From: Tuberibacillus calidus DSM 17572
GTDB lineage: Bacteria; Bacillota; Bacilli; Bacillales; Sporolactobacillaceae
Direction of reading: 5' to 3'
NCBI RefSeq assembly: GCF_000430685.1
Contig: NZ_AUMM01000028.1
Span: 1 to 50,561 of the forward strand
DNA length: 50,561 bases
Position numbers and translations under genes: made by a program. Below the pieces are notes generated by a model that was not told the origin of the DNA, searched no databases, and saw only the letters and a list, made by a program, of their open reading frames with translations. Positions 24,097 to 33,292 of the stretch are shown piece after piece; the first letter of the stretch is position 1, and each line of letters opens with the position of its first letter.

Positions 24097-25041
24097 ATGA
24101 AAGTCTTGGAAATGCAAAATGTCACGAAAAAATTCGGTGATTTTGTCGCTGTGGATAATGTGACGCTATCGGTTGATGAGGGGGAAATCTTTGGATTTCT
24201 CGGTCCGAACGGAGCCGGTAAAAGCACATCTATAAACATGATCGCCGGGCTATTAAGATTAAACGAAGGCAAGATCAAAATTTTAGGAAAAGACATTTCG
24301 AAATCCAATCAGTTTGCTAAAAAAAATATCGGGATTGTGCCTCAAGATATCGCCATTTATGAGGAATTGACGGCTTTTGAAAACGTGAAATTTTTCGCGG
24401 GTTTATATGGTTTGCGTGGGGAAGCACTGAATGAGCGGGTGGAGGAAGCTCTGGAATTTGTCGGCCTCAGCGATAAAGCCAAAAGTCATCCAAAAGATTT
24501 TTCCGGTGGCATGAAGCGGAGGCTGAACATCGCTTGTGCGATCGCTCATCGCCCGAAGCTGATTATTCTCGATGAACCAACCGTTGGCATTGACCCGCAG
24601 TCGCGGAACTATATCTTGCAATCCGTCCGTAAGTTGAACGAAATGGGCTGTACCATTATATACACGAGCCACTACATGGAGGAAGTGGAAGAGGTTTGTA
24701 CGCGGATTGCGATTATCGATCATGGAAAAATCATTGCCGAAGGAACGAAAGCGCAGTTGAAGTCAATCATTACAAACACGAAGGATGTTTGGGTCGGGGT
24801 TACGTCTTGTCGTGAAGTTGACCCAGATGAGCTGAAAGACATCGCCGGGGTTCAAGAAGTGCAAATCAATTGGGAAGACAATGTCATTAAGATTAATTCT
24901 GCGATTGACGTCAATAACTTAAACAAGATCATTCGTTATTTCATCAATCACAATATTGAAATTCGGTCATTGGAAGAAAAAGCGCCGAACTTAGAAACCG
25001 TCTTTTTGACATTAACGGGCAGGAATCTCCGTGACAAATAA
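24097..25041 (+). CDS. lnrL: ABC transporter ATPase (LnrL-like)
   Basis: A 314-aa nucleotide-binding subunit. It has Walker A GPNGAGKST, the signature FSGGMKRR, Walker B LIILDEPTVGID and the H-loop YTSHYMEE. The C-terminal extension of about 90 residues is common in drug-exporting DrrA-type ATPases. GAGGTG is 6 bases before ATG 24097. It should energise the two ABC-2 permeases encoded next. The set resembles LnrLMN, which exports linearmycins and related polyenes. Confidence 0.88.
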   Translation: MKVLEMQNVTKKFGDFVAVDNVTLSVDEGEIFGFLGPNGAGKSTSINMIAGLLRLNEGKIKILGKDISKSNQFAKKNIGIVPQDIAIYEELTAFENVKFFAGLYGLRGEALNERVEEALEFVGLSDKAKSHPKDFSGGMKRRLNIACAIAHRPKLIILDEPTVGIDPQSRNYILQSVRKLNEMGCTIIYTSHYMEEVEEVCTRIAIIDHGKIIAEGTKAQLKSIITNTKDVWVGVTSCREVDPDELKDIAGVQEVQINWEDNVIKINSAIDVNNLNKIIRYFINHNIEIRSLEEKAPNLETVFLTLTGRNLRDK

Positions 25042-25091
25042 TCAGGCAGGAACGTTTCAAGATTTAAAAAATAGAAGGAGGTTTCGAGGAC

Positions 25092-26213
25092 GTGAAAACA
25101 TTAAGCATTGCCACTAATGAAATCAAACAATCATTGAGCAATAAAAGAACATTGGTCTTTTTACTCGCTTTTCCGATTTGTTTGATGCTCATTCTCGGGC
25201 TCGCATTATCAAATGCTTTCAACTCATCGATTAAAATTGAAGATTTTCGTGTTTTATATCTTGTCAAAGGGAACACGGAGGTGGAGCAAGCTTTTCAATC
25301 GTTCATTAAAGAAGTGAAAAAAAACGGGGTGCAGTTTACTCGAACAAATGACGAAATAGACGCAAAAAAGGCCGTTAAAGAAAATAAATATGTTGGTTTG
25401 GTTGAGGTTACAGACCAAGGGATCCAATTGTACGAGAACAATGCCAACGCTATTAAGGGCAGTCTTTTGAAGGGCATGTTAAAAACCTTTGCGGATAAAG
25501 TGAATCTTGCTACCACAGTCGCAAAAACCGATCCCGGCAAAGTTCAAGATGTGTTAGCCGACAGCGGGCAAAATAACTATGTTCAAGAAACATCGATAAA
25601 TTCTTATAAAGAGCCGCATGCCATGGATTACTATGCCGTGGCGATGACCAATCTGGCTGCTTTTTTTGGGATGATGTCGGCGGTCTATCTGATTAGAGGG
25701 GAGCGCCAGCGAAAAACCGATATTCGGCTTTCGGCTGCACCGATTTCAAAAATGGAGATTCTCTCGGGTAAGGTTTTAGGGGGAATTCTGACCAATGTCC
25801 TCTGTATGTTGATCATTGTTCTAGTTAGTAAATGGGTTTTTAAAGCGAGTTGGGGAGATCATCTGGCGGTAGTCTTCTTAGTCTTACTTTCAGAAGTCAT
25901 TTTAGCCGTCAGCCTAGGGGTTGGAATCAGCTACATGATCAAAACGGATAACACCGTGAACGCGATAACGATGGTTTTTGTTCAAGTCGCGGCCTTTTTC
26001 GGCGGCAGTTATTTTCCCATCGATGATGTGGATAGCTTTGGCGGTATATTTACGCGACTTTCTCCGCTTTACTGGGCAAACAATGCCATCAACAAGGTCA
26101 TTTATCTCAACGACATGACCCCGGCGGTTCATACAATGATGTGGAACCTCGGTATAGCAGTCTTATTCTTATTGATATCAGTAATATCCATGCGCAGACG
26201 GGAGGGGCTCTAA
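25092..26213 (+). CDS. lnrM: ABC-2 type permease (LnrM-like)
   Basis: A 373-aa membrane subunit with one N-terminal TM, a large outside loop (about residues 40-180) and five C-terminal membrane segments, the usual shape of ABC-2 exporters. A GTG start at 25092 is preceded by GAAGGAGG. The segment VQVAAFFGGSYFPIDDV near the C-terminus is a typical ABC-2 signature. It shares one operon with the ATPase 50 bases upstream and the second permease one base downstream. Confidence 0.85.
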   Translation: MKTLSIATNEIKQSLSNKRTLVFLLAFPICLMLILGLALSNAFNSSIKIEDFRVLYLVKGNTEVEQAFQSFIKEVKKNGVQFTRTNDEIDAKKAVKENKYVGLVEVTDQGIQLYENNANAIKGSLLKGMLKTFADKVNLATTVAKTDPGKVQDVLADSGQNNYVQETSINSYKEPHAMDYYAVAMTNLAAFFGMMSAVYLIRGERQRKTDIRLSAAPISKMEILSGKVLGGILTNVLCMLIIVLVSKWVFKASWGDHLAVVFLVLLSEVILAVSLGVGISYMIKTDNTVNAITMVFVQVAAFFGGSYFPIDDVDSFGGIFTRLSPLYWANNAINKVIYLNDMTPAVHTMMWNLGIAVLFLLISVISMRRREGL

Positions 26214-26214
26214 G

Positions 26215-27360
26215 TTGAAGGATATTTTCTGGCTCGTCAAAAATGTATTCAAAATCCTATTGAAAAAGAAGTTCAGCTTTCTCATTATCGTAGGTCTACC
26301 CATCGTCGGCGTGATTCTTTCTTTCCTTATGTACGGGAGTTCGGACAGAACGGAACTGCGCGTCGGCATTGTGAATAATGATTCAGGAGAAATCTCACGT
26401 GATGTGGTATCTTTCATTAAAAGTCAAGAGCATGTCAAAGTCAGTGAGATCAAGAATGCCGAAGTGAATGACCGCGTCGCAGGTGGAAAACTGGATTGTG
26501 TGGTGATCATTGACCGCGGATTTTCCCAAAGCGCCATGAGTGGGAATCCCGACCCTGTACGGATTATTTCCATTAAAGGGGAAGCGGTAACGAGCTATAT
26601 TAAATCCTATTTGAACAATTATATTGGCGATATCGCCGCTTTCGGCCGATTGGCAGGAAATAATCAGGATAAATTTCATCAACTATACGAAGACTATCAA
26701 CGATCCACATTTAAGGTTCATAGTGTATCTTTACAAGATACATCGAAATATCAAAACATGACGTATCAGACGATTGGTTATCTTGTCATGTTTATGTTGT
26801 TTGCTGCCGTTAATTTATCTAATATGATGACAAAGGAAAAAGAAAGGCGGACGTATTTCCGAATTCTTTCGGCGCCAGTTACCGCCAAAGCGTATGTCTT
26901 ATCCAATATCCTATCCAACTTGATCATCATGGTCATTCAAATATTGGTGACATTAACGGTGATGACGAAAATCTTCCATATTAATATTGGTTTTCCGTTT
27001 TGGGAAATGTTCGGCGTCCTCACTTTGTTCGCATTGATCGCCATCGGCTTGTCGCTTGCCATCGTTGCCCTCGCTGACAGTTCAGCAGCGGCGGGGGCTT
27101 TCGAAAACCTGGTGGTTGTACCGACGTGTTTAATTTCTGGTTGTTTCTTTCCCGCTGACATCATGCCGGAAGTGTTGCAAAAAATCGCTGATTTCACGCC
27201 ACAGCGCTGGCTGCTTGATACGATCACGAAACTTCAACAAGGGGAAGCCTTCTCCCATTTATATGTGAACTATCTCATCCTTATTGCCTTCGCTGCAGTC
27301 TTTTTCCTCATCGCCGTCTATAAAATCGCTAGGCAAAACGATGTCAGGAATTTTGTGTAA
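26215..27360 (+). CDS. lnrN: ABC-2 type permease (LnrN-like)
   Basis: A 381-aa membrane subunit with the same architecture as the preceding permease, so the exporter is probably a heterodimer of permeases. It starts with TTG after AGGGG, one base behind the previous stop, hence translation is coupled. The signature ENLVVVPTCLISGCFFPADIM lies near residue 305. The terminator at 27389 ends the operon. Confidence 0.85.
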   Translation: MKDIFWLVKNVFKILLKKKFSFLIIVGLPIVGVILSFLMYGSSDRTELRVGIVNNDSGEISRDVVSFIKSQEHVKVSEIKNAEVNDRVAGGKLDCVVIIDRGFSQSAMSGNPDPVRIISIKGEAVTSYIKSYLNNYIGDIAAFGRLAGNNQDKFHQLYEDYQRSTFKVHSVSLQDTSKYQNMTYQTIGYLVMFMLFAAVNLSNMMTKEKERRTYFRILSAPVTAKAYVLSNILSNLIIMVIQILVTLTVMTKIFHINIGFPFWEMFGVLTLFALIAIGLSLAIVALADSSAAAGAFENLVVVPTCLISGCFFPADIMPEVLQKIADFTPQRWLLDTITKLQQGEAFSHLYVNYLILIAFAAVFFLIAVYKIARQNDVRNFV

Positions 27361-27388
27361 ACGAAAGTCTTGCGATACGCAAGAAAAA

Positions 27389-27428
27389 GGTTGACTCATA
27401 GGGGGAATATCCCACCAGTGAGTCAACC
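27389..27428 (-). terminator. Terminator shared by the convergent exporter and metQ genes
   Basis: Perfect 10-bp stem GGTTGACTCA (27389-27398) and TGAGTCAACC (27419-27428), with inner GGG/CCC pairs. The U-run is strong on the minus strand and weaker on the plus strand. A smaller CTTGCG/CGCAAG hairpin lies just before it (27368-27382). Confidence 0.85.
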
Positions 27429-27437
27429 GTATTTGTT

Positions 27438-28277
27438 TTAATACTTCGTGGCTTCATCAATCGGCATGACGACCGGCACAGCCGCACCTTTGTATTGTTT
27501 CTTAATGAAGTCTTGGACTTCTTTGGAATGGAAGATGTCGACGATTTTCTTATAGGTTTTGTTGTCTTTATCTTTCGTTTGGGCGGCGATGATGTTGATA
27601 TACGCTTTGCTGTTTGCGTCCTCGCGGAAGATTGGGTCTTTTGTCGGGTTCAGACCGGCATTAATCGCCATATCACAGTTGATAATGCTAGCGGCGGCAT
27701 CGTCAAGACCACGCGGTGTTTGCCCGGCTTCAACCGGTGTAATTTTTAAGTGTTTCGGGTTATCTTTAATCGCTTCAACGCCTTGCGTGCCATTGAAATC
27801 ATCCGACAATGTCAACAAACCCGCTTTAGCCAGCAAGGCAAGCGCCCGGGCTTCGTTCGTTGCGTCATTCGGTATGATGATTTGATCGCCGTTTTTAATA
27901 TCTTTAATGTCTTTAACTTTTTTGGAGTAAATCCCCATCGGCCAAATTGCAGTTGTGCCAATCGCGGTTAAGTCTAGATGATGTTGTTTCTTAAAGGCAT
28001 CAAAATAAATGATCGTTTGGAAGGCGTTCAAATCAAGGTCACCGTTATTGAGCGCCAAGTTTGGTTGAACGTAATCGCTGAATTTCACAATTTCAATGTC
28101 AATGCCGTCTTTTTTGGCGAGTTTTTTGATGAGATTCCAAGTCGGCAGTTCAGCCGGAGAAATCCCGACTTTGACGACTTTGTCACCGCTTGCGCTTTTA
28201 TTGTCGCTATTGTTTCCGCAGGCGGTGGCGGCAATTAAAGTGAAAAGAGATAGGATGATAACAAATAGTTTTTTCAA
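27438..28277 (-). CDS. metQ: Methionine ABC transporter, substrate-binding lipoprotein
   Basis: A 279-aa NlpA-family lipoprotein. The signal peptide ends in the lipobox ATAC, with Cys as the lipidated residue, followed by a Ser/Asp/Asn-rich linker. Mature features such as GISPAELP, FQTIIYFDAF and the NDATNEARAL block are characteristic for MetQ. It captures D- and L-methionine outside the membrane. The start is taken as TTG 28277, since GGAGG is 8 bases upstream; the longer frame from ATG 28292 would include that ribosome site. It is the last gene of metN-metP-metQ. Confidence 0.92.
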   Translation of the reverse strand: MKKLFVIILSLFTLIAATACGNNSDNKSASGDKVVKVGISPAELPTWNLIKKLAKKDGIDIEIVKFSDYVQPNLALNNGDLDLNAFQTIIYFDAFKKQHHLDLTAIGTTAIWPMGIYSKKVKDIKDIKNGDQIIIPNDATNEARALALLAKAGLLTLSDDFNGTQGVEAIKDNPKHLKITPVEAGQTPRGLDDAAASIINCDMAINAGLNPTKDPIFREDANSKAYINIIAAQTKDKDNKTYKKIVDIFHSKEVQDFIKKQYKGAAVPVVMPIDEATKY

Positions 28278-28305
28278 TTGAGTAACCTCCAATGGTGTTT
28301 TTTAT

Positions 28306-28968
28306 TTAATGACGGCGAATTTTCTTCGCCAGGACATTACCTAAGGATTGAATGAGCTGTACGAATACGACTAAAAGGACAACGGTGATCAGCATGACGA
28401 GAGGTTTGAATTGCTGATACCCGTAGGTGATGGCCAAATCCCCGAGGCCGCCGGCACCAACTGCACCGGCCATGGCGGAAGCCCCGACGAGGCCGATAAA
28501 GGCAATCGTTAACGCCAAAATAATGGATCCGAGAGCTTCCGGCAAAAGGAATTTCCAAATGATTTGCCAAGTCGTGGCTCCCATGGCTTGGGCCAATTCA
28601 ATGACGCCCTGGTCAACTTCAAGGAGCGAGTTTTCGACGAGCCGCCCAATGTATGGCGCCGTAAAAATGACTAATGGAACGATCGCCGCTGTCGTCCCGA
28701 TGGCGGTTCCGACAATGAGTCGTGTAAAAGGAATAATAGCGACAATCAGAATAATAAAAGGAATAGAACGAAAGATGTTAATGACGATATTCAAGATCGA
28801 AAAAATAATACGGTTAGGCAAAATCCCGTTTTCTCTTGTAATAACGAGAATCACACCGAGCGGTATGCCGATGAGAACGGCAAAAAGAAACGAAACACTT
28901 ACCATATAAAGGGTTTCTTTGATAGAATCGATGATTTCGGGTCCGAGCCAAGTCCAATCCGTTCCCAT
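28306..28968 (-). CDS. metP: Methionine ABC transporter permease
   Basis: A 220-aa membrane protein with five predicted segments and the EAA motif ELAQAMGATTWQIIWKFLLP, the docking site of the ATPase. It matches MetI/MetP in size and layout. It starts directly after the ATPase stop with almost no spacing, so the two are translationally coupled. The gene order metN-metP-metQ and the upstream SAM riboswitch support methionine as the substrate. Confidence 0.92.
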   Translation of the reverse strand: MGTDWTWLGPEIIDSIKETLYMVSVSFLFAVLIGIPLGVILVITRENGILPNRIIFSILNIVINIFRSIPFIILIVAIIPFTRLIVGTAIGTTAAIVPLVIFTAPYIGRLVENSLLEVDQGVIELAQAMGATTWQIIWKFLLPEALGSIILALTIAFIGLVGASAMAGAVGAGGLGDLAITYGYQQFKPLVMLITVVLLVVFVQLIQSLGNVLAKKIRRH

Positions 28969-29997
28969 TTATTCCACCTCCTTGACGGTGACGTTTTGTG
29001 ATTGGATATAACGGATGGCTTCGTCAACCGTCTCCTTTGGTCCGTTAAATCCGACAATCAAGTTACCGAAGGGGCTGCCTTGGATTTCGGTGACCATCCC
29101 GTTGTAGACGCTGAGGTCAATCGGGAATTTTTTCGCCACGGTGGATAAGAGCGGGTCGTTCGTGGCATCCCCTTTAAACAGTAACCGGTAAATATGATGT
29201 TCCTGATCATCGCGTTTTTCGGCAATCAAACGTTTCACGGAGTCCGGCAATTCGTCATTCAACACGGTGCGGACAAAGTTTTTGGCGATCGGTGTCTGTG
29301 GGTCGGTAAAGACGTCCAAAACCGAACCCTGTTCGACGATGACCCCGCCGTCGATAACGGCCACTTTGTCGCAGATGTCGCGGATGACATTCATTTCATG
29401 CGTGATCATGAGAATCGTAATGCCGAGTTCGTCGCGCACCCGTTTTAAAAGCCGTAAAATCGACCGCGTCGTATCCGGATCAAGTGCCGATGTCGCCTCG
29501 TCACACAAAAGAATATGCGGGTCGGTCGCTAGCGCACGGGCAATGCCGACGCGTTGCTTTTGACCGCCGGATAGTTGCTCGGGGTATTGATGGGCTTTGT
29601 CTTCCAATCCGACGAAGCGAAGCAGCTCCATCACTTTTTTCTTAATCTCGTCTTTCGGTTTGCCTTGAAGTACGAGTGGCATCGCAACGTTAGCGAACAC
29701 CGTCTTGGCATGTAAAAGGTTAAATTGTTGAAAAATCATGCCGATTTTCTTGCGCTCCTCGCGCAGTTTTCGTTTCGGCAGACTTTGTAAATCAATACCA
29801 TTAACGAGCACTTTTCCGGATGTCGGGCGTTCCAGCAAGTTCACGCAACGAATGAGCGTGCTTTTCCCAGCGCCACTGAAGCCGATGACCCCAAAAATCT
29901 CGCCTTTTTTGACTTCGAGGTTAATGCCTTTAAGCGCCTCGACCTTTTTGGTTTTATCTTTTCCGTAAACTTTACGGACATCTTGAAAAATAATCAA
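28969..29997 (-). CDS. metN: Methionine ABC transporter ATPase
   Basis: A 342-aa ATPase with Walker A GFSGAGKST, signature LSGGQKQR, Walker B ILLCDEATSALD and H-loop ITHEM. The C-terminal 90 residues form the NIL domain that senses methionine and inhibits transport from inside the cell. The TTG at 29997 gives an N-terminus MIIFQDVRKVYG like that of other MetN proteins and has GGGGGG 7 bases upstream. The ATG at 30012 would add five residues and cannot be excluded. First gene of its operon. Confidence 0.92.
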   Translation of the reverse strand: MIIFQDVRKVYGKDKTKKVEALKGINLEVKKGEIFGVIGFSGAGKSTLIRCVNLLERPTSGKVLVNGIDLQSLPKRKLREERKKIGMIFQQFNLLHAKTVFANVAMPLVLQGKPKDEIKKKVMELLRFVGLEDKAHQYPEQLSGGQKQRVGIARALATDPHILLCDEATSALDPDTTRSILRLLKRVRDELGITILMITHEMNVIRDICDKVAVIDGGVIVEQGSVLDVFTDPQTPIAKNFVRTVLNDELPDSVKRLIAEKRDDQEHHIYRLLFKGDATNDPLLSTVAKKFPIDLSVYNGMVTEIQGSPFGNLIVGFNGPKETVDEAIRYIQSQNVTVKEVE

Positions 29998-30042
29998 CGA
30001 AGAGCCCCCCATCGCACCTACTTACCTTTTATCCTAAACAAA

Positions 30043-30069
30043 AAACCTCTTTCCATTCGAAAGAGGTTT
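30043..30069 (-). terminator. Attenuator terminator of the SAM riboswitch
   Basis: Inverted repeat AAACCTCTTTC/GAAAGAGGTTT (30043-30053 and 30059-30069) followed on the minus strand by a run of U. It lies between aptamer and metN. Confidence 0.9.
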
Positions 30070-30082
30070 CATCTATGAGAAC

Positions 30083-30190
30083 CTTATCTTTCAGAATGAA
30101 AATCATTCTGCAGGACGGAGCACCTTTTCCCGAATAAGGGAAGGTTGCCGGACGTCATAGGGCCTGGTCCCTCGGTCACTCTTGATAAGA
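30083..30190 (-). promoter_or_regulatory. SAM-I riboswitch (S-box)
   Basis: On the minus strand the leader reads CTTATCAAGAG, GGGACCAGGCCC, ATGACG, CGGCAACC, GGTGCTCCGTCC and closes with AGATAAG, the ordered conserved blocks of the S-box with P1 formed by CTTATC and GATAAG. It controls metN-metP-metQ: SAM binding should favour the terminator at 30043-30069. Confidence 0.95.
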
Positions 30191-30224
30191 TCTTTTTTAT
30201 TAGATTGTCAGTTAACGATATTTA

Positions 30225-30253
30225 TCATAAAACGCGCAGAAAGACATGTCAAT
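30225..30253 (-). promoter_or_regulatory. Promoter of the metNPQ operon
   Basis: Consensus TTGACA (30248-30253), 17-base spacer, TATGAT (30225-30230) on the minus strand, 35 bases before the riboswitch. Confidence 0.88.
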
Positions 30254-30454
30254 ATATAAAATTTTCATCGAAAGGTGTGGCAGCGCTTACATCGGCACCG
30301 TGACAAGAAAAAATTTTTTTGAGTAAAATCTGGCATGGAGGGTTTTTAGTGAGATTTAAAGTTTCGAAAGGCTGCAAAATCTGGTGTGTGCTTAAAAAGG
30401 AGGAAAGGGGGCAGGCGGAATTTCACAAAAAACGAGAGGCACAAGTAGTTTGAG

Positions 30455-30494
30455 AAAAAAACACCCACCTTAAACGAGTTTTGGAGGGTGTTTT
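30455..30494 (-). terminator. Terminator of the type IV pilus operon
   Basis: Minus strand AACACCC (30485-30491) pairs with GGGTGTT (30460-30466) and is followed by a run of seven U. It is within a few bases of the pilO stop. The stretch 30254-30454 contains no visible gene or RNA. Confidence 0.8.
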
Positions 30495-31017
30495 ATTCCT
30501 TATAGTAGTAAAGCGCAAGGGAACAATTAGCACTGACGGCATCGTTTTGTTCGTCAATTGATAAGAGGTGGATGATAAGGGTGTGCGGTGATTTCTCCAA
30601 ACGCTTAAGAAAATCTGTCATCGCTTTCATGGTGGTCGATTGTGCGTTTAATTTCATATTGATTTTTTCTAATCCGCTTTTTGCCTTTTCGGGTTCGGGA
30701 TGTCCGAATGTCAGATCAGAGATGTATATACCCGAAGTCTTTTCGATGCCATTCAAATCATTTAAAAAAGCTGTAAGGTCGGAGTTGCGCGGCAGATTTT
30801 TTTCAACGTTTCCCTGCTCTTTAGATTTTGCTGCTTCGTTCTTTTCTAGTTGGTAGATTTTCACAAGCTGCTTTTCCGTTTTCAGTTCGTTCGCCATTAA
30901 AGTGGTCTCGTTTTTTATAGGTTGTACGGCTTTAACATAAAAAAGAATGCTAGCAATCATAAGCATAAGAGGGACGGCTGTGCCAATGACCATTTTAAGA
31001 TTGATGGCTTTTCTCAC
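30493..31017 (-). CDS. pilO: Type IV pilus inner-membrane protein PilO-like
   Basis: A 174-aa bitopic protein: one N-terminal TM (residues 9-29), a coiled-coil stretch (about 35-70) and a small ferredoxin-like C-terminal domain. This layout, position after PilN and size fit PilO, which pairs with PilN on the outer face of the membrane. Sequence similarity in the family is low, so the name rests mainly on context. The start overlaps the pilN stop by four bases. Last gene of the operon. Confidence 0.75.
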   Translation of the reverse strand: MRKAINLKMVIGTAVPLMLMIASILFYVKAVQPIKNETTLMANELKTEKQLVKIYQLEKNEAAKSKEQGNVEKNLPRNSDLTAFLNDLNGIEKTSGIYISDLTFGHPEPEKAKSGLEKINMKLNAQSTTMKAMTDFLKRLEKSPHTLIIHLLSIDEQNDAVSANCSLALYYYKE

Positions 31018-31562
31018 GGTGATGTCCCTCCTTTTTCTGTCACCTTAAACTGAACCGAGAACACGGCAACGCGTTGCGATGCCTCCGTTGTGATGTTTAT
31101 CAACTGGGCTTGCGAAATATCCGGCGCTTGGACTAGTCGATCAAGATAATCCGAAACTTGATTAAGAGTTTGAAAACGCACATCAATGGTAATATTTCCA
31201 TTATCCTCATAATCCAACGCAATGATCGATGTGTTTTGGGGCAATAGATGTGTCAGTCGGTCCATGCGCGCCGTTGTAAAGGTCGGCAAACTGTCAACAT
31301 AGTCGGCTGCTTGTTGGTAGTGCAGTGATGCCTCCGACTGCCGTGTCAATGCCTCCGCTTGCTGCTGAAGTTTGATTCTCGTTTGTTTCGTTATCCCGAG
31401 TTGTCCTTCAATATCTGTCAATTGCTGTTTTTGATAGATGTACAGTCCAACAACTAAGGCTAGGACAAGAACGGCAAGCCCGGTTGTGATTGAAAAAAAG
31501 ATTATAAACGCTTTATTGTCTTTTTCCTTTTCCGGCAACAAATTGATATTGACCAGCATCAT
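31014..31562 (-). CDS. pilN: Type IV pilus assembly protein PilN
   Basis: A 182-aa bitopic membrane protein. Its N-terminus contains INLLPEKEK, the conserved INLLP motif by which PilN binds cytoplasmic PilM, then one TM (about 20-43), a coiled coil and a C-terminal ferredoxin-like domain. The start codon overlaps the pilM stop (ATGATG), with AAAAGGAGT upstream inside pilM. It forms the alignment complex with PilM and PilO. Confidence 0.85.
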   Translation of the reverse strand: MMLVNINLLPEKEKDNKAFIIFFSITTGLAVLVLALVVGLYIYQKQQLTDIEGQLGITKQTRIKLQQQAEALTRQSEASLHYQQAADYVDSLPTFTTARMDRLTHLLPQNTSIIALDYEDNGNITIDVRFQTLNQVSDYLDRLVQAPDISQAQLINITTEASQRVAVFSVQFKVTEKGGTSP

Positions 31563-32509
31563 TTTACTCCTTTTAACGCCAGCCCAATTGGCAGTAAAAA
31601 TTCGTGGGGGATCGGTTCGCCTGATGATGCACGAAACTTGTACCGCTTTAAATTTTTAACCGGTACATTCGTCAAATTTTCTAATTCCTGTTCAAAGTCA
31701 CTAAGGAATGGGTGATCCCCGATAATAATAATCATTGAGATTTGAACATCCCCTTGATGTAGCGAATACGTATAAAAGCTTATAATGCGGTCGAGTTCTG
31801 TAAATGTTTCTTCTAACTGAAGCTGTGTCGTCTTGCTGATATCGGCTCCGTTTTCATGTATAAAATATTGAAATGCTAACTGTCTCGTGAAAATGGGTTG
31901 ATGGTCGTGAAAAAGACTGACCATGGCGTTGTTTTGATGCAATTGAATGCACATAATATGGTCATTTGGCTCTGTCATTCCTAAAGCATACAATAATCGG
32001 TAGACAGATAAGGGAGTAATATCGGCGCAAACTGGTTTTAATCCGGCGCTTTGTAGCACCTCCGCGTAATCAGTCAGTAAAGGTTTTGGTGAGACGAAGA
32101 GCAGGATTTCTTTTTTCTCTCCCGCGCTTTCTGAAATGGGAACGTAATCAAATACCGGGTCTTCAAAGGGGACGGGAATGCTGATGCCGACTTCCATATA
32201 TAAGTAGCCTTTAATCTCCTCAAAGCTGACAGACTCGGGAAGTTCCACCTTGCGAAGAAAAACGAAAGGATCCGGCACGTGAAACCGGACTTCACGATGT
32301 TTAATCTTCCATTGCCGCACACTATTTCTTAGGATGTTGGCTAATGCGTCTTTATCAAGGATTTTCCCTTTGTCAATAATACCGTCTGGCAGTTCGCATG
32401 ATCCAAAGGCATGGATGGCATGAAGATCCGGATCCTTCACATCTACATAGGTGATCAAATCGTCTTGAATGTCTAAACTGATTGGTTGACGCCTTCGCGT
32501 AAATCCCAT
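31559..32509 (-). CDS. pilM: Type IV pilus assembly protein PilM
   Basis: A 316-aa cytoplasmic actin-like ATPase. It begins with a short strand segment ISLDIQDDLITYVDV typical of the phosphate-binding part, and VRFHVPDPFVFLRKVELPE and KPVCADITPLSVYRLL match PilM family blocks. It docks on the PilN N-terminus at the base of the machine. Neighbours pilD and pilN are within 15 bases or overlap. Confidence 0.8.
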   Translation of the reverse strand: MGFTRRRQPISLDIQDDLITYVDVKDPDLHAIHAFGSCELPDGIIDKGKILDKDALANILRNSVRQWKIKHREVRFHVPDPFVFLRKVELPESVSFEEIKGYLYMEVGISIPVPFEDPVFDYVPISESAGEKKEILLFVSPKPLLTDYAEVLQSAGLKPVCADITPLSVYRLLYALGMTEPNDHIMCIQLHQNNAMVSLFHDHQPIFTRQLAFQYFIHENGADISKTTQLQLEETFTELDRIISFYTYSLHQGDVQISMIIIIGDHPFLSDFEQELENLTNVPVKNLKRYKFRASSGEPIPHEFLLPIGLALKGVK

Positions 32510-32524
32510 CGCCTTTTACCTGCC

Positions 32525-33274
32525 TTAAAAAAGTTGTAAATACCAATGCCAAAGTGTCTCTCCGTAAAAATAACTCGTCAAAGTGCCAAAAACAATATAC
32601 GGTCCGAAGGGGATTGGCTGGCCGCGTTTAATTTTCCCTACTAAAAGGGCGGAAGTGCCGATAACAGAGCCATAAAGGCATGAGAAAAAGAAGGCCAATA
32701 ATACCCCCTTTACTCCTAAAACAAATCCGAGAACGGCGAATAGTTTAATATCGCCACCGCCCATGTTTCCGCGGCTGATAACGGCAATCAACAGCAGGGT
32801 GCCAAAACCGATGCCGGCTCCGAGAAGGCTATCCAGCCATGGGCGGAATGGGATAAACAGCCGGATGACAAGAAAAAGCAGCGCAAAAAAGATTAAAAGT
32901 TTATCAGGTATAATCCGATAGCGGATATCGGTCACGAAAATGATCATGAGTAGGGAAATCAATGCCCATATCACGATCAACGTCTCATTTAATCCACTAT
33001 ACATATAGGCAAACGCAAATAACCCAGCGGTCAAAAGTTCAATAAACGGATAGATGAAAGAGATTTTGCTCTGGCATGAACGGCATTTCCCGCGTAAAAA
33101 AAAGTAGGAAACGACCGGGATGAGATCCCCGGCCGTAAGCCGCCGACCACAGTTCGGGCAATGAGATGGCGGGGAGATGATCGACTCCCCTTTCGGAACC
33201 CTTAAACCGACTACGTTGAAAAATGAACCCAGTACGGCGCCGAGAATAAAAGCATAAATTGTGAAGGCGGTCAT
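32525..33274 (-). CDS. pilD: Prepilin leader peptidase / N-methyltransferase
   Basis: A 249-aa membrane aspartic protease (family A24) that cuts prepilins behind the Gly and methylates the new N-terminus. The N-terminal domain has the zinc motif CPNCGRRL ... CRSCQ. The catalytic Asp residues lie in VTDIRYRIIPD and GGGDIKLFA. It would serve all three pilin-type proteins of this locus and possibly the competence pseudopilins elsewhere. Ribosome site is weak (AGG), so coupling to the pilin gene is likely. Confidence 0.92.
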   Translation of the reverse strand: MTAFTIYAFILGAVLGSFFNVVGLRVPKGESIISPPSHCPNCGRRLTAGDLIPVVSYFFLRGKCRSCQSKISFIYPFIELLTAGLFAFAYMYSGLNETLIVIWALISLLMIIFVTDIRYRIIPDKLLIFFALLFLVIRLFIPFRPWLDSLLGAGIGFGTLLLIAVISRGNMGGGDIKLFAVLGFVLGVKGVLLAFFFSCLYGSVIGTSALLVGKIKRGQPIPFGPYIVFGTLTSYFYGETLWHWYLQLF

Positions 33275-33292
33275 AATTACTGATACCTATGA

